Shown here piece by piece: positions 58,801 to 63,060 of a stretch of 64,000 nt of DNA. The stretch is from Symbiodinium natans. Taxonomy: Eukaryota > Sar > Dinophyceae > Suessiales > Symbiodiniaceae. The notes under the pieces are model-generated. The model was not told the origin of the DNA. It did no database searches and saw nothing but the letters and a program-made list of their open reading frames with translations. Location of the stretch: positions 1,892,300-1,956,299 of the forward strand of contig CAJNDS010002523.1 in NCBI GenBank assembly GCA_905221605.1, given 5' to 3'. Each line of letters starts with the position of its first letter. The stretch's first letter is position 1. The position numbers were made by a program, and so were the translations under genes.

Positions 58801-61800
58801 CCTGGAAGCCTCAAGGCCACAAGCCATGTGCGACTGACGGTTTCAACAAACTAGGGTTCGGGGTTTAGGAAAACCCCAAACCCTAAACCCAAAACCCCAA
58901 AGCCCCAAACTCTCAACCTCAAACCCTCAAACCCCACATGTCTCCCCTCCCAGCAACACCTAAACCGTGAGACCCGGAACCCGAAACCCTGAGCCACCCT
59001 AAACCCTAAACCCTAAACCCTAAACCCTATAACCCTAAACCCTAAACCCTAAACCCTATAGACTCCCCAAGGACCGGTGCGCCTCGATGCTGCGGAGGAA
59101 GTTTCCTGCGCGGCCCGTGACGAAACCCACGGCCTCCTGGGGAACCTGCAAAGTTCGTTGGTTTGTTTGAAGGCCTTTGGGAGGGGGGTTTAGTAGGGGG
59201 GTTTAGGGGGTTTGGGGGGTTTGGGGGCTTTTGGGGGGTTTGGGGAGGTTTTGTGAGGGTTTTGTGGGGGGTTTTGGGTGGGTTTTGGGGAGTTTTTGCG
59301 GGGGTTTGGGGGTTTGCGGGACTTGGGGGTTTAGGAGTGTCTTTCTCTGTTTGATGAGGGTTCAGGGGTTTGCCGTGTAGACGCTTACGGGAGTCCAGGG
59401 CCCCAAGTGGGTTCAGGGGTTCGGGGTTTGCGCGTGTAGTGCTTCCCAGAGTTCAAGGATCTTGTGCTTCAGGCATCTAGGGTTTAGGGTTTAGGGTTTA
59501 GGGTTTACGGTTTAGGGTTTAGGGCTTAGGGCTTAGGGTTTAGTGTTTAGGGGTTTAGGGGTTAGGGTTTAGGGTTTAGGGTTTAGGGTTTAGGGTTTAG
59601 GGTTTAGGGCCTAGAGTTTAGGATCTCGCACTTCAGGTTGGATTGGCTTGAAAAAGCTCAAGCGGACGCGCGCTGGCTTCCGAAGTTCGCGTGCGCTTCG
59701 AAGCTGGCGGATGCCGCGGGTGCTTCTGGTGGCTGTTGCTTAGCATCTGCCCAGTACCTAAAGCGAAAAACTATCTTAGTAGCCCAGTAACCATATTCTA
59801 ATAAGGGTACCCTTTTTTTGGTTGGTTGCTATATAAGGGAACCCAGAACCCAAAAAAAGGGTAAGGAGGGAGTGCGACATTGTCTGGCGTGCTCGTGTGA
59901 AGTATGGCCCGACCGCTTGCTGAAACGCTTACAATACAGGTACCTAGCAGCCAGATTATTAAGGCCCTTGTCCTTTGAGTAAGGGTGCAGAAGCCTTCGA
60001 ACCCAGGCCCCAAGCCCACACAAAGATGTAAACTTCAAACCCTAAACCCTAAACCCTAAACCCTAAACCCTAAACCCTAAACCCTAAACCCAGCAAACCC
60101 CCATTTGAACAAAGGTTGGAGGGCTGGCCTGCAACAGGGTCAAGTCTTTGTCGTCGTAGTCGTCCGTGACGGACACGGGTCCGGTGCCTCACGTGGCCAC
60201 CCGAAGTGAACCCTAGGCCCTACAGGGTGGGGCCCCCTAGTTATAAGTAGAGTTATAAGGGCCCTAAATTGGGTTATAAGGACCCTAAGTTAGGTTATAA
60301 GTCCCTTAACTACAGTTAGTATAGTAAGGGAGCCCCACCCTGTAGACCGAGAGGGCTCAGGGTCGAGGGACTTAAATAGGGGTTGGAGTAATTACTAATA
60401 GTGTTACCTTATAATCCCATGATGTTTATACTAAAATAGGCCCCCGAAACCCTAAACCCTAAACCCTAAACCCTAAACCCTAAACTCCCTAAACCCTAAA
60501 CCCTATTGTAATTATTAAGGTCCTTAGATTCAGCCTCTTGAGGCAGACATGGGCCTTGAGGCAAGGCGCCCCACCAGTCGCAATGTTTCGACAGTCTGGT
60601 GTGCTCTACTGCGGCAGGGTTGAGGGTTTAGGGTTTAGGGTTTAGGGTTTAGGGTTTAGGGTTTAGGGTTTAGGGTTTAGGGTGAAGGAGTCCAGCAGAA
60701 CTGAACTGAAAAACCAGTCAACGCCTGACACTCCAAAACCTAACCCCCGAACCCTAAACCCTAAACCATACCTTGCACCCACGACCAGCCGATCTGAAGG
60801 AAGAGATTCGGGGTTCCTGAACCCTGGACCCTGAACCCTAAACTGCGTACTTCAGAGTTCAGGGTTCAGGGCAACCCTAAAACCGAAACCCAGACCGACA
60901 GGGTTTCGGGTTTAGAGTTTAGGGCAAAGTTTAGGGTTGAGGGTCGAGGGTTCAGAGACGTTCAAGCCGGCAGAAAAAGCTCATCAGCCATCTCCCCCCC
61001 GCCCTCCCCGCCCCGCATCCGACAAAAGCCTCAATCCAGGGAAAGCCGAAACGCGACTGGAAACCCTAAACCCTACACCTGAGCCATGGCACGCTGGGCC
61101 ATGACGCCCTCGCAGTACTTCTTGGCCCTCTTGCGCCTCGTTGCTTGCGGGATTTCGGTAAGAAAAATGAGGGAAGTATAGTAGGTGCCCTATAGAATCC
61201 CTTAGAGGGTATATCTTGGGGGAGATAAGGTACCTATTTCCCTCATTCCATACTAGTTCGGATTTCAGGGGTTTAGTAAGGGTTTCAGGGTTTTAGGGCT
61301 TCAGGGTAAATGCCCTTGAACACCACTGAACCCTTCGAATCAAGGCTCCCCTTGCTCGCTCAGGTGCACATCTTCGCTTTCCTGCTCGTGAGTACGTCCA
61401 TGTTGCTAGTGCATGCGAATGCCCAGAGCAGCCATGCCAGTATGTCCATGTTACCAGTGCTGCGAATGGCCAGAGTATCCATACCCGCACGAAGACTACG
61501 TCCACATTACCAGTAAGCAGCACGTCCATGAAGCCGCGCATTCGTCACATGGCACTTGAGTCCACATAGTTGGCCCTGGAAACTGGTCACCAAATCGTGA
61601 CCCAATCTTGCTTGCTGGATGTGACCTCTGGGGTTGATCAAAAGGCACGATTTCGCTGCGCCTGCCATACTTCCCTACAGTCCCGTGACCCCGTTCTACA
61701 GTCCCCTGACCCCGTTCTCTCACACGTTGTAGTTAGGGGGTGTGTTTTGTATCGCGCCGCGCTCCTAGATCAACCCTGCACCCCCCCCCCCCTTTTTCCC

Positions 61801-63060
61801 CTTTCAACCCTCAAGCCCATCAAAAAAACACGAAACCCGCAAACCCACAGGCCCTGAACCCCGAAATCCCGAAACCCCTATGGACCCCTAAACCCCTAAA
61901 CCCCTACACCCAATTTCTGTCGCCGGGCTGCTGGAGCTTGCTGCCACGGATCTCCAAAATTAGGTCGCGCTCGAAGAGCTCGATCTCGGCCTCTTGTGCC
62001 CCAGGCCCGAGACATGAATCCAGAGGTTTGTTAGGGTTTAGGGTTTAGTGAAGGGTTTGGGGTAAAGGGTTTAGGGTACAGGGTTTATGGTCAGGACTTG
62101 GGGCTTAGGGTTTAGGCTTTCGGGTTTAGACTCCAGCGACCTTCACTCTTGGGGGGGGGGGGGGGTTAGTGTGGGGATGTGTAGTAGAGGGCTCGAAGAC
62201 TGAAGGGCTTTTGGGTCAAAGGGCAGGTTAACTGATGAGCTAAGTGGGCATAAGTTGGGATGCTCCACACATACGAACAGTCCTTAATGGGGATTATAAC
62301 AGAGTATGACGGGGAACATCCCAAGAAAAGAGGGCATAGGGTTCCCTTTGGGCAATATGTGGGTCAGTTGCGCTCGGAGGCATCCGGCAGTTTACCCTAA
62401 ACTCCCACAACCTAAACCAACCGAGCCTCTTGACAAAGCCCTGAAGCCCCAAAGGCCCGAAAGCCTAGATGACGAAAGAACAAAGCTGAACCGCCTAACG
62501 CTGCAAACCTAAACCCTGAACCCTAAAACCCTGAACCCTAAGCCGCAACCCTGAATCCCTGAGCGCGGAGCCCACACCCTAGAAGGCTAAACCCATAAAA
62601 AAAGGATGTTCCCCCTTTATACGGGAACATAGTACCCCCATTATTCTCCCTGTTAAGGAATATTAGTAAAAGGGGATCCCAACATAAACCCCTAAAGCCC
62701 ACAAAGCCCTCAAGCGATACACCCTAAACCCTAAACCCTCATTGCAAGCCCGAAGCCCCTAAAACCTACCACCCTTACCAACCCTACAAACAACCAGCCA
62801 AAACCATGGCTATGAAAATCAGGGGCTTAGGGTTTGGGGTTTCGGGTTTAGGGGGACTACGACTTAAATTATACAAACAGCTGCCAATCTGCTGTGGTCT
62901 TGGGGTTTAGGGTTTTTGGGCTCATTTAACTTGAGAGCTAGACCCTAAACCCTAAACCCTAAACCCTAAACCCTGAACCCTGAACCCTAAACCCTAAACC
63001 CATCTGCTCCGTCTTCTTTCAGGGCGCCTCGGCGACTTTAGCGATCTTCTCCTGCGGGAT
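25607..63060 (-). CDS. Multi-exon gene for a modular KH-domain RNA-binding protein with RS-rich tail (span of 33 inferred exons)
   Basis: This span collects 33 minus-strand micro-exons, each listed separately, numbered E1-E33 in transcript order. Each module carries two KH-type RNA-binding domains: KH-a (V/IP-x-x-x-x-G-x-VTG with a GxxG loop, then WGTLMFF, LAIFG and an RRGAELxVxSxVE helix) and KH-b ([18 protein letters not shown], a short strand ending YVG, then an ERRRAKEY helix). Module A is E4-E13, B is E14-E24, C starts at E25. E2-E27 give 408 codons without a stop, and E28-E33 another 110. The tail (E30-E33) is rich in RS and SP dipeptides, as in splicing-related proteins. The 5' end lies beyond the window, the 3' end was not found, and at least one exon is missing after E1 and one after E27. 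Splice sites were chosen by eye partly to keep frame; the stronger evidence is that modules A, B and C match each other. A role in RNA binding or processing is inferred from the domains. Confidence 0.75.
25922..26030. mobile_element. Small repeat element, family M4 (copy 2)
   Basis: GCTGCCCAGTAACCTAGG at the left, inverted as ACTGGGCATCCTAGG at the right; interior GGTGCCCTTTTTTGCTTAAA and AAAAAGGGAATAAGGG. Confidence 0.72.
26116..26226. mobile_element. Small inverted-repeat element (single copy, M7)
   Basis: GTCCATGGGTACTTATGACA at the left and GGGTCATAAGTACCCATGGA at the right, arms of about 25 bp around a 60-bp loop. Confidence 0.75.
26727..26811. mobile_element. Small inverted-repeat element, family M2 (copy 1)
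   Basis: GGGACTCTCTTCACCTACA at the left, inverted as TGTAGGTAATAGAGTCCC at the right; middle reads GGGTTCTACCAACCAG. Confidence 0.8.
27409..27451 (-). CDS. KH gene exon E32: RS domain
   Basis: Reads [14 protein letters not shown] after a split Arg codon. GCAG acceptor, GC donor. Continues the RS tract of E31. Confidence 0.66.
27488..27640. repeat. Long TTTAGGG array
   Basis: About 20 heptamers with few errors, in the intron upstream of E32. A similar array is at 28595-28700 upstream of E31. Confidence 0.93.
27791..27906. mobile_element. Small repeat element, family M4 (copy 3)
   Basis: AAGTAACCTAGGAAAAAAAC, GGTGCCCTTTTTTGGTTTAA, AAAAAAGGAATCAGGGCCTA. Followed within 50 bp by an M5 element. 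Confidence 0.7.
27951..28068. mobile_element. Small repeat element, family M5 (copy 2)
   Basis: GATAGGATTAGGGGACC ... CCCCCATATCCTACCTAGG; interior near-identical to copy 1 through TGTTTAAGAGAGCCAGAAGA. Confidence 0.78.
28332..28406 (-). CDS. KH gene exon E31: RS domain
   Basis: Twenty-four codons beginning [20 protein letters not shown], a typical RS/SP-rich tract like those of splicing factors, normally phosphorylated by SR kinases. CTCCAG acceptor, GC donor; flanking codons split 2+1 on both sides. Confidence 0.72.
29102..29160 (-). CDS. KH gene exon E30: start of RS-rich tail
   Basis: Reads [19 protein letters not shown] plus two bases. Phase 0 after E29. TGCAG acceptor, GA donor. Arg/Ser repeats begin here. 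Confidence 0.68.
29340..30060. other. Unique 0.7-kb stretch within an intron
   Basis: Low in telomere-like repeat. Open frames on both strands (up to about 110 codons) overlap each other and show no recognisable domain; no gene is called. Confidence 0.5.
30382..30467 (-). CDS. KH gene exon E29: Lys/Ala-rich helix
   Basis: Longest exon in the chain, 28 codons: [20 protein letters not shown] then RLVNEMIQ. It ends in a helix resembling a KH C-terminal helix. CCAG acceptor and a GT donor. A small inverted-repeat element begins about 6 bases from the acceptor at 30473. The internal ATG could alternatively be the start of a separate gene. Confidence 0.62.
30473..30570. mobile_element. Small repeat element, family M4 (copy 4)
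   Basis: GTAACCTAGGAATAACAAGG ... GGAAATAAGGGCCTAC. Starts about 6 bases upstream of the acceptor of KH exon E29, so it may supply that intron's 3' end. Confidence 0.7.
31039..31069 (-). CDS. KH gene exon E28: KH-a strand, module C
   Basis: Reads [10 protein letters not shown] plus one base, comparable to [14 protein letters not shown] acceptor, GC donor. Placement in the chain rests on order, strand and similarity, because the preceding exon is missing. Confidence 0.62.
31235..31690. repeat. CCCTGAA and TTCAGGG variant arrays
   Basis: CCCTGAA units (31240-31325) and, in inverse orientation, TTCAGGG units (31614-31690), separated by CCCTAAA arrays. Confidence 0.9.
32909..34171 (-). CDS. Hypothetical protein with Pro-rich repeats, CxxC and a conserved-looking C-terminus
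   Basis: A 420-codon open frame, the longest outside the DIRS element. The first codon is TTG next to telomere-like repeat and the first ATG is residue 59 (33997), so the N-terminus may be truncated or lie in another exon. Residues 64-157 hold imperfect repeats around [15 protein letters not shown]. Residues 224-227 are CMHC, a possible half zinc site. Residues 345-420 include [18 protein letters not shown] and end HIQVRGRRR; this resembles a recurrent short protist domain in which a YSLDNRRL-like motif is followed by basic strands, but I cannot name the family securely. It lies mid-intron in the KH gene, between E27 and E28, on the same strand, with repeat orientation opposite to that around exons, suggesting a nested gene. 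Confidence 0.6.
   Translation of the reverse strand: MTLALASKKNPGTALPFRRLPLIQKFFGNPRPSHTPVAFSSQNVFERVFGNPRPNPRRMPQTGSSASLGTPGLRVPQTPVAAFGCWEAPGLRIPQTPVAAFGVRGTPGLTPGIRMPETPGTPSSMFLRTPGLHVPQTPPATPASTFLSASLGTPGLRVPQTPVAAFGRWEAPGPFELQTPLPEEQQPCEDPCDDTRSPGVAGSGMDTFEEACSHSGMPEHARYCMHCGEPLQRPRSRTRSPDVHGKLRKNWGSLDLEIVGFRLPPGAECEDYDGSEPLWDHFRSCLLRGRAEAVEVKEEIDETGDVQTVPIEAVGNLQQWCSSRFRDGRTLEETTSQLKRGRINELEHHNFVLNVAKACVDGNVYYWSLDHRRLLCLRQAGKQHVRVKVCLSGRRFDEFARKDFGRLRHDEHIQVRGRRR
34992..35034 (-). CDS. KH gene exon E27: KH-a GxxG loop, module C
   Basis: Reads [13 protein letters not shown] plus two bases. GAG acceptor and GC donor. A 97-bp inverted-repeat element (35056-35152) begins 21 bases upstream of the acceptor. 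The following exon (expected WGTLMFF-like) was not found. Confidence 0.8.
35056..35152. mobile_element. Small inverted-repeat element, family M1 (copy 2)
   Basis: 97 bp from GGGATGTTCCCCCTTATACT to AAGGGGGAACATCCC, nearly palindromic ends. It begins 21 bases upstream of the acceptor of KH exon E27. Confidence 0.85.
35650..35735. mobile_element. Small inverted-repeat element, family M2 (copy 2)
   Basis: GGGACTCTCTTCACCTACAG ... GTAGGTAAATAGAGTCCCC. Same layout as copy 1 at 26727. Confidence 0.82.
35988..36012 (-). CDS. KH gene exon E26: first part of KH-a, module C (25 bp)
   Basis: Reads VFIPENCK plus one base. With E27 it gives [16 protein letters not shown], a KH start with intact G-N-R-G. 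The intron between K and G is absent from modules A and B. GAG acceptor, GC donor. Confidence 0.78.
36020..36071. repeat. GTTTAAAGGG 10-mer array
   Basis: Five near-perfect GGTTTAAAGG units running into TTTAGGG repeats, immediately upstream of the acceptor of E26. Confidence 0.9.
36391..36429 (-). CDS. KH gene exon E25: start of module C
   Basis: Reads [13 protein letters not shown]. Third copy of the module-start linker. TTTCAG acceptor, GA donor. Confidence 0.8.
36538..36630. repeat. Poly-G / GGGCGAGGGC tract
   Basis: About 90 bases almost entirely G with GCGAGGGC spacers. Other long G or C runs: 21168-21183, 25683-25699, 26906-26926, 35507-35526, 46804-46962, 57141-57165, 57681-57700, 62152-62165. 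All fall in introns. Confidence 0.93.
37128..37166 (-). CDS. KH gene exon E24: end of KH-b, module B
   Basis: Reads [13 protein letters not shown], paralogue of E13. CTCAG acceptor, GC donor, phase 0. Joined to E25 it gives [19 protein letters not shown], mirroring the QQLEG-PVWVEG joint between modules A and B. Confidence 0.83.
38160..38352. mobile_element. Small inverted-repeat element, family M3, with 10-bp flanking direct repeats
   Basis: Begins GGGGCCCCCTTACCATACT and ends TATAACTAGGGGGCCC. A 60-base internal segment (GATCCTTATAACCCAATTTC...) is tandemly duplicated. The 10-bp ATCAGCAAGG occurs at 38150-38159 and 38363-38372, a possible target-site duplication. Confidence 0.7.
38751..38810. 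mobile_element. Small inverted-repeat element, family M2 (truncated copy)
   Basis: Left arm AGGACTCTCTTTACCTACAG is clear; the right arm is mostly lost. Lies just downstream of the E23 donor. Confidence 0.65.
38853..38910 (-). CDS. KH gene exon E23: KH-b strand and helix start, module B
   Basis: Reads [19 protein letters not shown], paralogue of the second half of E12 with the same GA donor after RRRAK. A truncated inverted-repeat element (38751-38810) starts about 40 bases past the donor. Confidence 0.85.
39699..39728 (-). CDS. KH gene exon E22: KH-b strand, module B (30 bp)
   Basis: Reads LALASGCII flanked by split codons, matching LERSSGAVV of module A, where it is joined to the TRKK segment. 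GAG acceptor, GC donor. The fit on both sides gives [17 protein letters not shown]. Confidence 0.8.
40921..40970 (-). CDS. KH gene exon E21: KH-b GxxG region, module B
   Basis: Reads [16 protein letters not shown] plus two bases, covering in one exon what E10 and E11 cover in two. CTGGAG acceptor, GC donor. Confidence 0.86.
42063..42132 (-). CDS. KH gene exon E20: linker, module B
   Basis: Twenty-three codons beginning [20 protein letters not shown], linking KH-a to KH-b. TTCCCCAG acceptor, GC donor. An island at 59.69-59.74 kb shares an 11-base core (GCGGCATCCGC) and could be a relic of a related exon. Confidence 0.78.
42418..42711 (-). CDS. Short open frame in a unique island (hypothetical)
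   Basis: A 97-codon frame starting GTG (first ATG a few codons later), with [20 protein letters not shown] and ending [17 protein letters not shown]. Composition is protein-like, unlike repeat shadows, but no dom­ain or partner exon was recognised. It lies in the intron between E19 and E20, so it may be a gene fragment. Confidence 0.3.
   Translation of the reverse strand: MGTSDFSHMGRGSTAAQAQAAQAAFLQEIFLGAVPPQDATVFGTIIGHHETLVGDLAKHCELRPLSSDDGGTVLPFIRYERIEGLNRKLQEASTLRP
43144..43178 (-). CDS. KH gene exon E19: KH-a helix, module B
   Basis: Reads [11 protein letters not shown] plus two bases; paralogue of [11 protein letters not shown] in E8. CCTCAG acceptor, GC donor. Nineteen bases spanning its acceptor and exon start (43166-43184) recur at 44736-44754 in an upstream intron. 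Confidence 0.83.
43950..44335. repeat. Cluster of palindromic GAACCCAGGGTTC units
   Basis: Many copies of GAACCCAGGGTTCGGAACT and its inverse GTTCCGAACCCTGGGTTC in alternating orientation over about 390 bp, in the intron between E18 and E19. Confidence 0.88.
44572..44618 (-). CDS. KH gene exon E18: KH-a LAILG strand, module B
   Basis: Reads [15 protein letters not shown]. Paralogue of E7 plus the start of E8, with the intron in a different place. CTCCTAG acceptor, GC donor. Confidence 0.83.
46220..46690. other. Unique 0.47-kb stretch within an intron
   Basis: Non-repetitive; a 134-codon minus frame (starting TTG) crosses it but shows no domain. Lies between E17 and E18. Confidence 0.4.
46767..46975. 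repeat. Minisatellite, three units of about 60 bp with poly-C
   Basis: Each unit contains GTTAGAAACAGGACGTTCCC followed by a C-rich run and CCCAACCCCA. Open frames over it are repeat shadows. Confidence 0.92.
47253..47291 (-). CDS. KH gene exon E17: Gly/Arg-rich insert, module B
   Basis: Reads [12 protein letters not shown], an RGG-like insert between two KH-a strands, with only short counterparts in module A (DKGRGRDK). GTCAG acceptor; the GC donor (TTTTG|GCACC) was chosen to meet the phase of E18. Confidence 0.65.
47741..47780 (-). CDS. KH gene exon E16: KH-a strand, module B
   Basis: Reads [13 protein letters not shown] plus one base; paralogue of E6. GCGCAG acceptor and a GA donor (CCGG|GAAC). 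Confidence 0.82.
48775..48846 (-). CDS. KH gene exon E15: KH-a helix region, module B
   Basis: Twenty-four codons beginning [20 protein letters not shown]. The GxxG loop reads G-S-R-R, so the second Gly is missing and RNA contact by this loop may be weakened. GCAG acceptor, GC donor, phase 0 at both ends. Confidence 0.85.
49606..49693. mobile_element. Small foldback
   Basis: CTTAAGAACCCC at the left and GGGGTTCTTAAG at the right around an AT-rich loop. Related to none of the other families by eye. Confidence 0.5.
50136..50179 (-). CDS. KH gene exon E14: start of module B
   Basis: Reads [14 protein letters not shown] after the Gly split with E13. Equivalent to the E4 linker/strand. CCCAG acceptor, GC donor; joined to E15 it gives DDITVLDIP. 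Confidence 0.8.
50889..51016. repeat. CCCCTAAA 8-mer array
   Basis: About 16 units of AAACCCCT with very few errors. A shorter array of the same variant is at 38951-39005. Confidence 0.95.
51470..51503 (-). CDS. KH gene exon E13: end of KH-b, module A
   Basis: Reads [11 protein letters not shown] plus one base, the end of the KH helix, paralogous to [13 protein letters not shown] in E24. CCCTAG acceptor and GC donor. Reading on without splicing reaches TGA at 51441-51443, so this could instead be the last exon of one gene and E14 an early exon of a tandem paralogue. Continuation is favoured because the spliced frame runs directly into E14. Confidence 0.78.
52040..52171. mobile_element. Small inverted-repeat element, family M6 (copy 2)
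   Basis: CGGAGGTTCATGGTACTTAT ... GTAGCACGAACCTCCA. Lies in the intron between E12 and E13. Confidence 0.78.
52358..52428 (-). CDS. KH gene exon E12: KH-b strands and helix start, module A
   Basis: Reads [20 protein letters not shown] and on to RAK: second strand, third strand and the start of the C-terminal KH helix. The donor is GA (AAG|GACC), as in its module-B counterpart E23, and both join an E-aromatic/hydrophobic start in the next exon. Confidence 0.85.
52680..52865. repeat. ATAC/TA microsatellite
   Basis: ATGT/ATAC and TA units, including about ten tandem CATA tetramers near 52781-52820. Open frames over it are low-complexity artefacts. Confidence 0.92.
53211..53252 (-). CDS. KH gene exon E11: KH-b GxxG loop, module A
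   Basis: Reads [13 protein letters not shown]; the G split with E10 completes G-K-Q-G. Nearly identical to KQGSTRKKL of module B, but here an intron separates DDELSYALG from KQGG, whereas E21 reads straight through. GAG acceptor, GC donor. Confidence 0.83.
54126..54150 (-). CDS. KH gene exon E10: start of KH-b, module A (25 bp)
   Basis: Only eight codons, DDELSYAL, plus one base. The motif recurs exactly at the start of E21 in module B. CCAG acceptor, GC donor. With E26 it is the smallest exon in the chain. Confidence 0.82.
54675..54786. mobile_element. Small repeat element, family M4 (copy 5)
   Basis: GTAACCTAGGAATAAAGAGG ... GAAATAAAGGCCTACTCTGG. Same signature as the copy at 30473. Confidence 0.7.
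55221..55265 (-). CDS. KH gene exon E9: linker between KH-a and KH-b, module A
   Basis: Reads [15 protein letters not shown], a charged linker with no clear homology to its module-B counterpart E20. CTCTCAG acceptor, GC donor, phase 0 at both ends, so its sequence could change without affecting frame. Confidence 0.7.
56367..56425 (-). CDS. KH gene exon E8: KH-a C-terminal helix, module A
   Basis: Reads [19 protein letters not shown], the Arg-rich turn and helix that close KH-a. In module B the same stretch is split between E18 and E19 by an intron at RRGA|ELKV that is absent here. AAG acceptor, GC donor. Confidence 0.82.
57418..57459 (-). CDS. KH gene exon E7: KH-a LAIFG strand, module A
   Basis: Reads [13 protein letters not shown], the third KH strand, paralogous to EQLAILG in E18 and ERLLIFS in E28. 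TTGCAG acceptor; GC donor; the final G joins the first two bases of E8 to encode Gly. Confidence 0.82.
58040..58160. repeat. TTTAGGG array
   Basis: About 15 heptamers in the intron between E6 and E7. Comparable arrays in other introns of the KH gene: 47827-47912, 50035-50115 (CCCTAAA), 50200-50290, 55515-55600 and 60622-60685. Confidence 0.93.
58587..58635 (-). CDS. KH gene exon E6: KH-a strand, module A
   Basis: Reads [16 protein letters not shown]. Paralogous to [13 protein letters not shown] in E16; both follow the GxxG helix directly at the same phase-0 boundary. CGCAG acceptor. A GC donor at 58586 is preferred; a GA donor a few bases earlier would also keep frame. Confidence 0.82.
59083..59145 (-). 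CDS. KH gene exon E5: KH-a GxxG loop, module A
   Basis: Twenty-one codons beginning [20 protein letters not shown], a clear KH signature with an intact G-R-A-G loop. Phase 0 at both ends, TTGCAG acceptor and GC donor. Paralogous to E15 and to E26+E27. Confidence 0.87.
59781..59863. mobile_element. Small repeat element, family M4 (copy 6)
   Basis: GCCCAGTAACCATATTCTAA, GGGTACCCTTTTTTTGGTTG, ATATAAGGGAACCC, AAAAAAAGGG; closest to the copy at 22502. Confidence 0.7.
60129..60187 (-). CDS. KH gene exon E4: start of module A
   Basis: Reads [19 protein letters not shown], the linker and first strand ahead of KH-a. It corresponds to [14 protein letters not shown] in E14 and [13 protein letters not shown] in E25. 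AG acceptor above, GC donor below. A small inverted-repeat element (60220-60346) starts 33 bases upstream of the acceptor. Confidence 0.82.
60220..60346. mobile_element. Small inverted-repeat element, family M3 (copy 2)
   Basis: Ends CTACAGGGTGGGGCCCCCT and AGGGAGCCCCACCCTGTAG; the interior shares ATAAGTAGAGTTATAAGG and TTAACTACAGTTAGTATAGT with the copy at 38160, inverted. Confidence 0.75.
61093..61136 (-). CDS. KH gene exon E3: C-terminal KH helix
   Basis: Reads [14 protein letters not shown] plus one base. It completes the KH helix begun in E2, matching [14 protein letters not shown] in E12/E13. It has one of only two GT donors in the chain, and its last base plus the GC of E4 encodes Arg, giving MAQR-TGPV. 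Confidence 0.75.
61290..61760. other. Unique stretch with a roughly 50-bp tandem repeat
   Basis: Contains recurring CCATGTTRCYAGTGC and GAATGSCCAGAG motifs. Open frames exist on both strands without recognisable domains. Lies in the intron between E2 and E3. Confidence 0.5.
61929..61990 (-). CDS. KH gene exon E2: KH strands
   Basis: Reads [20 protein letters not shown], the strand-turn-strand (IEI...LxIxG) that follows the GxxG helix in type I KH domains. Upper edge is an AG acceptor; lower edge is a GC donor, leaving two bases that combine with the first G of E3 to encode Gln. Confidence 0.75.
62257..62322. mobile_element. Small inverted-repeat element, family M1 (copy 3, short)
   Basis: GGGATGCTCC...GGGGAACATCCC, about 66 bp, with an internal deletion relative to copy 2. 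Confidence 0.7.
62604..62681. mobile_element. Small inverted-repeat element, family M1 (copy 4, degenerate)
   Basis: Starts GGATGTTCCCCCTTTATAC and ends AAAAGGGGATCCC; the right arm is degraded. Confidence 0.6.
63028..63060 (-). CDS. KH gene exon E1: start of a KH domain
   Basis: Eleven codons reading [11 protein letters not shown], similar to the IPxEKIGKVIG start of KH domains, except that the usual GxxG loop would have to come from the next exon. Acceptor TAG at the upper edge, GC donor at the lower edge. A second frame of the same island is Arg/Ser-rich and also open, so the frame choice is tentative. The exon joining it to E2 was not found. Confidence 0.55.
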
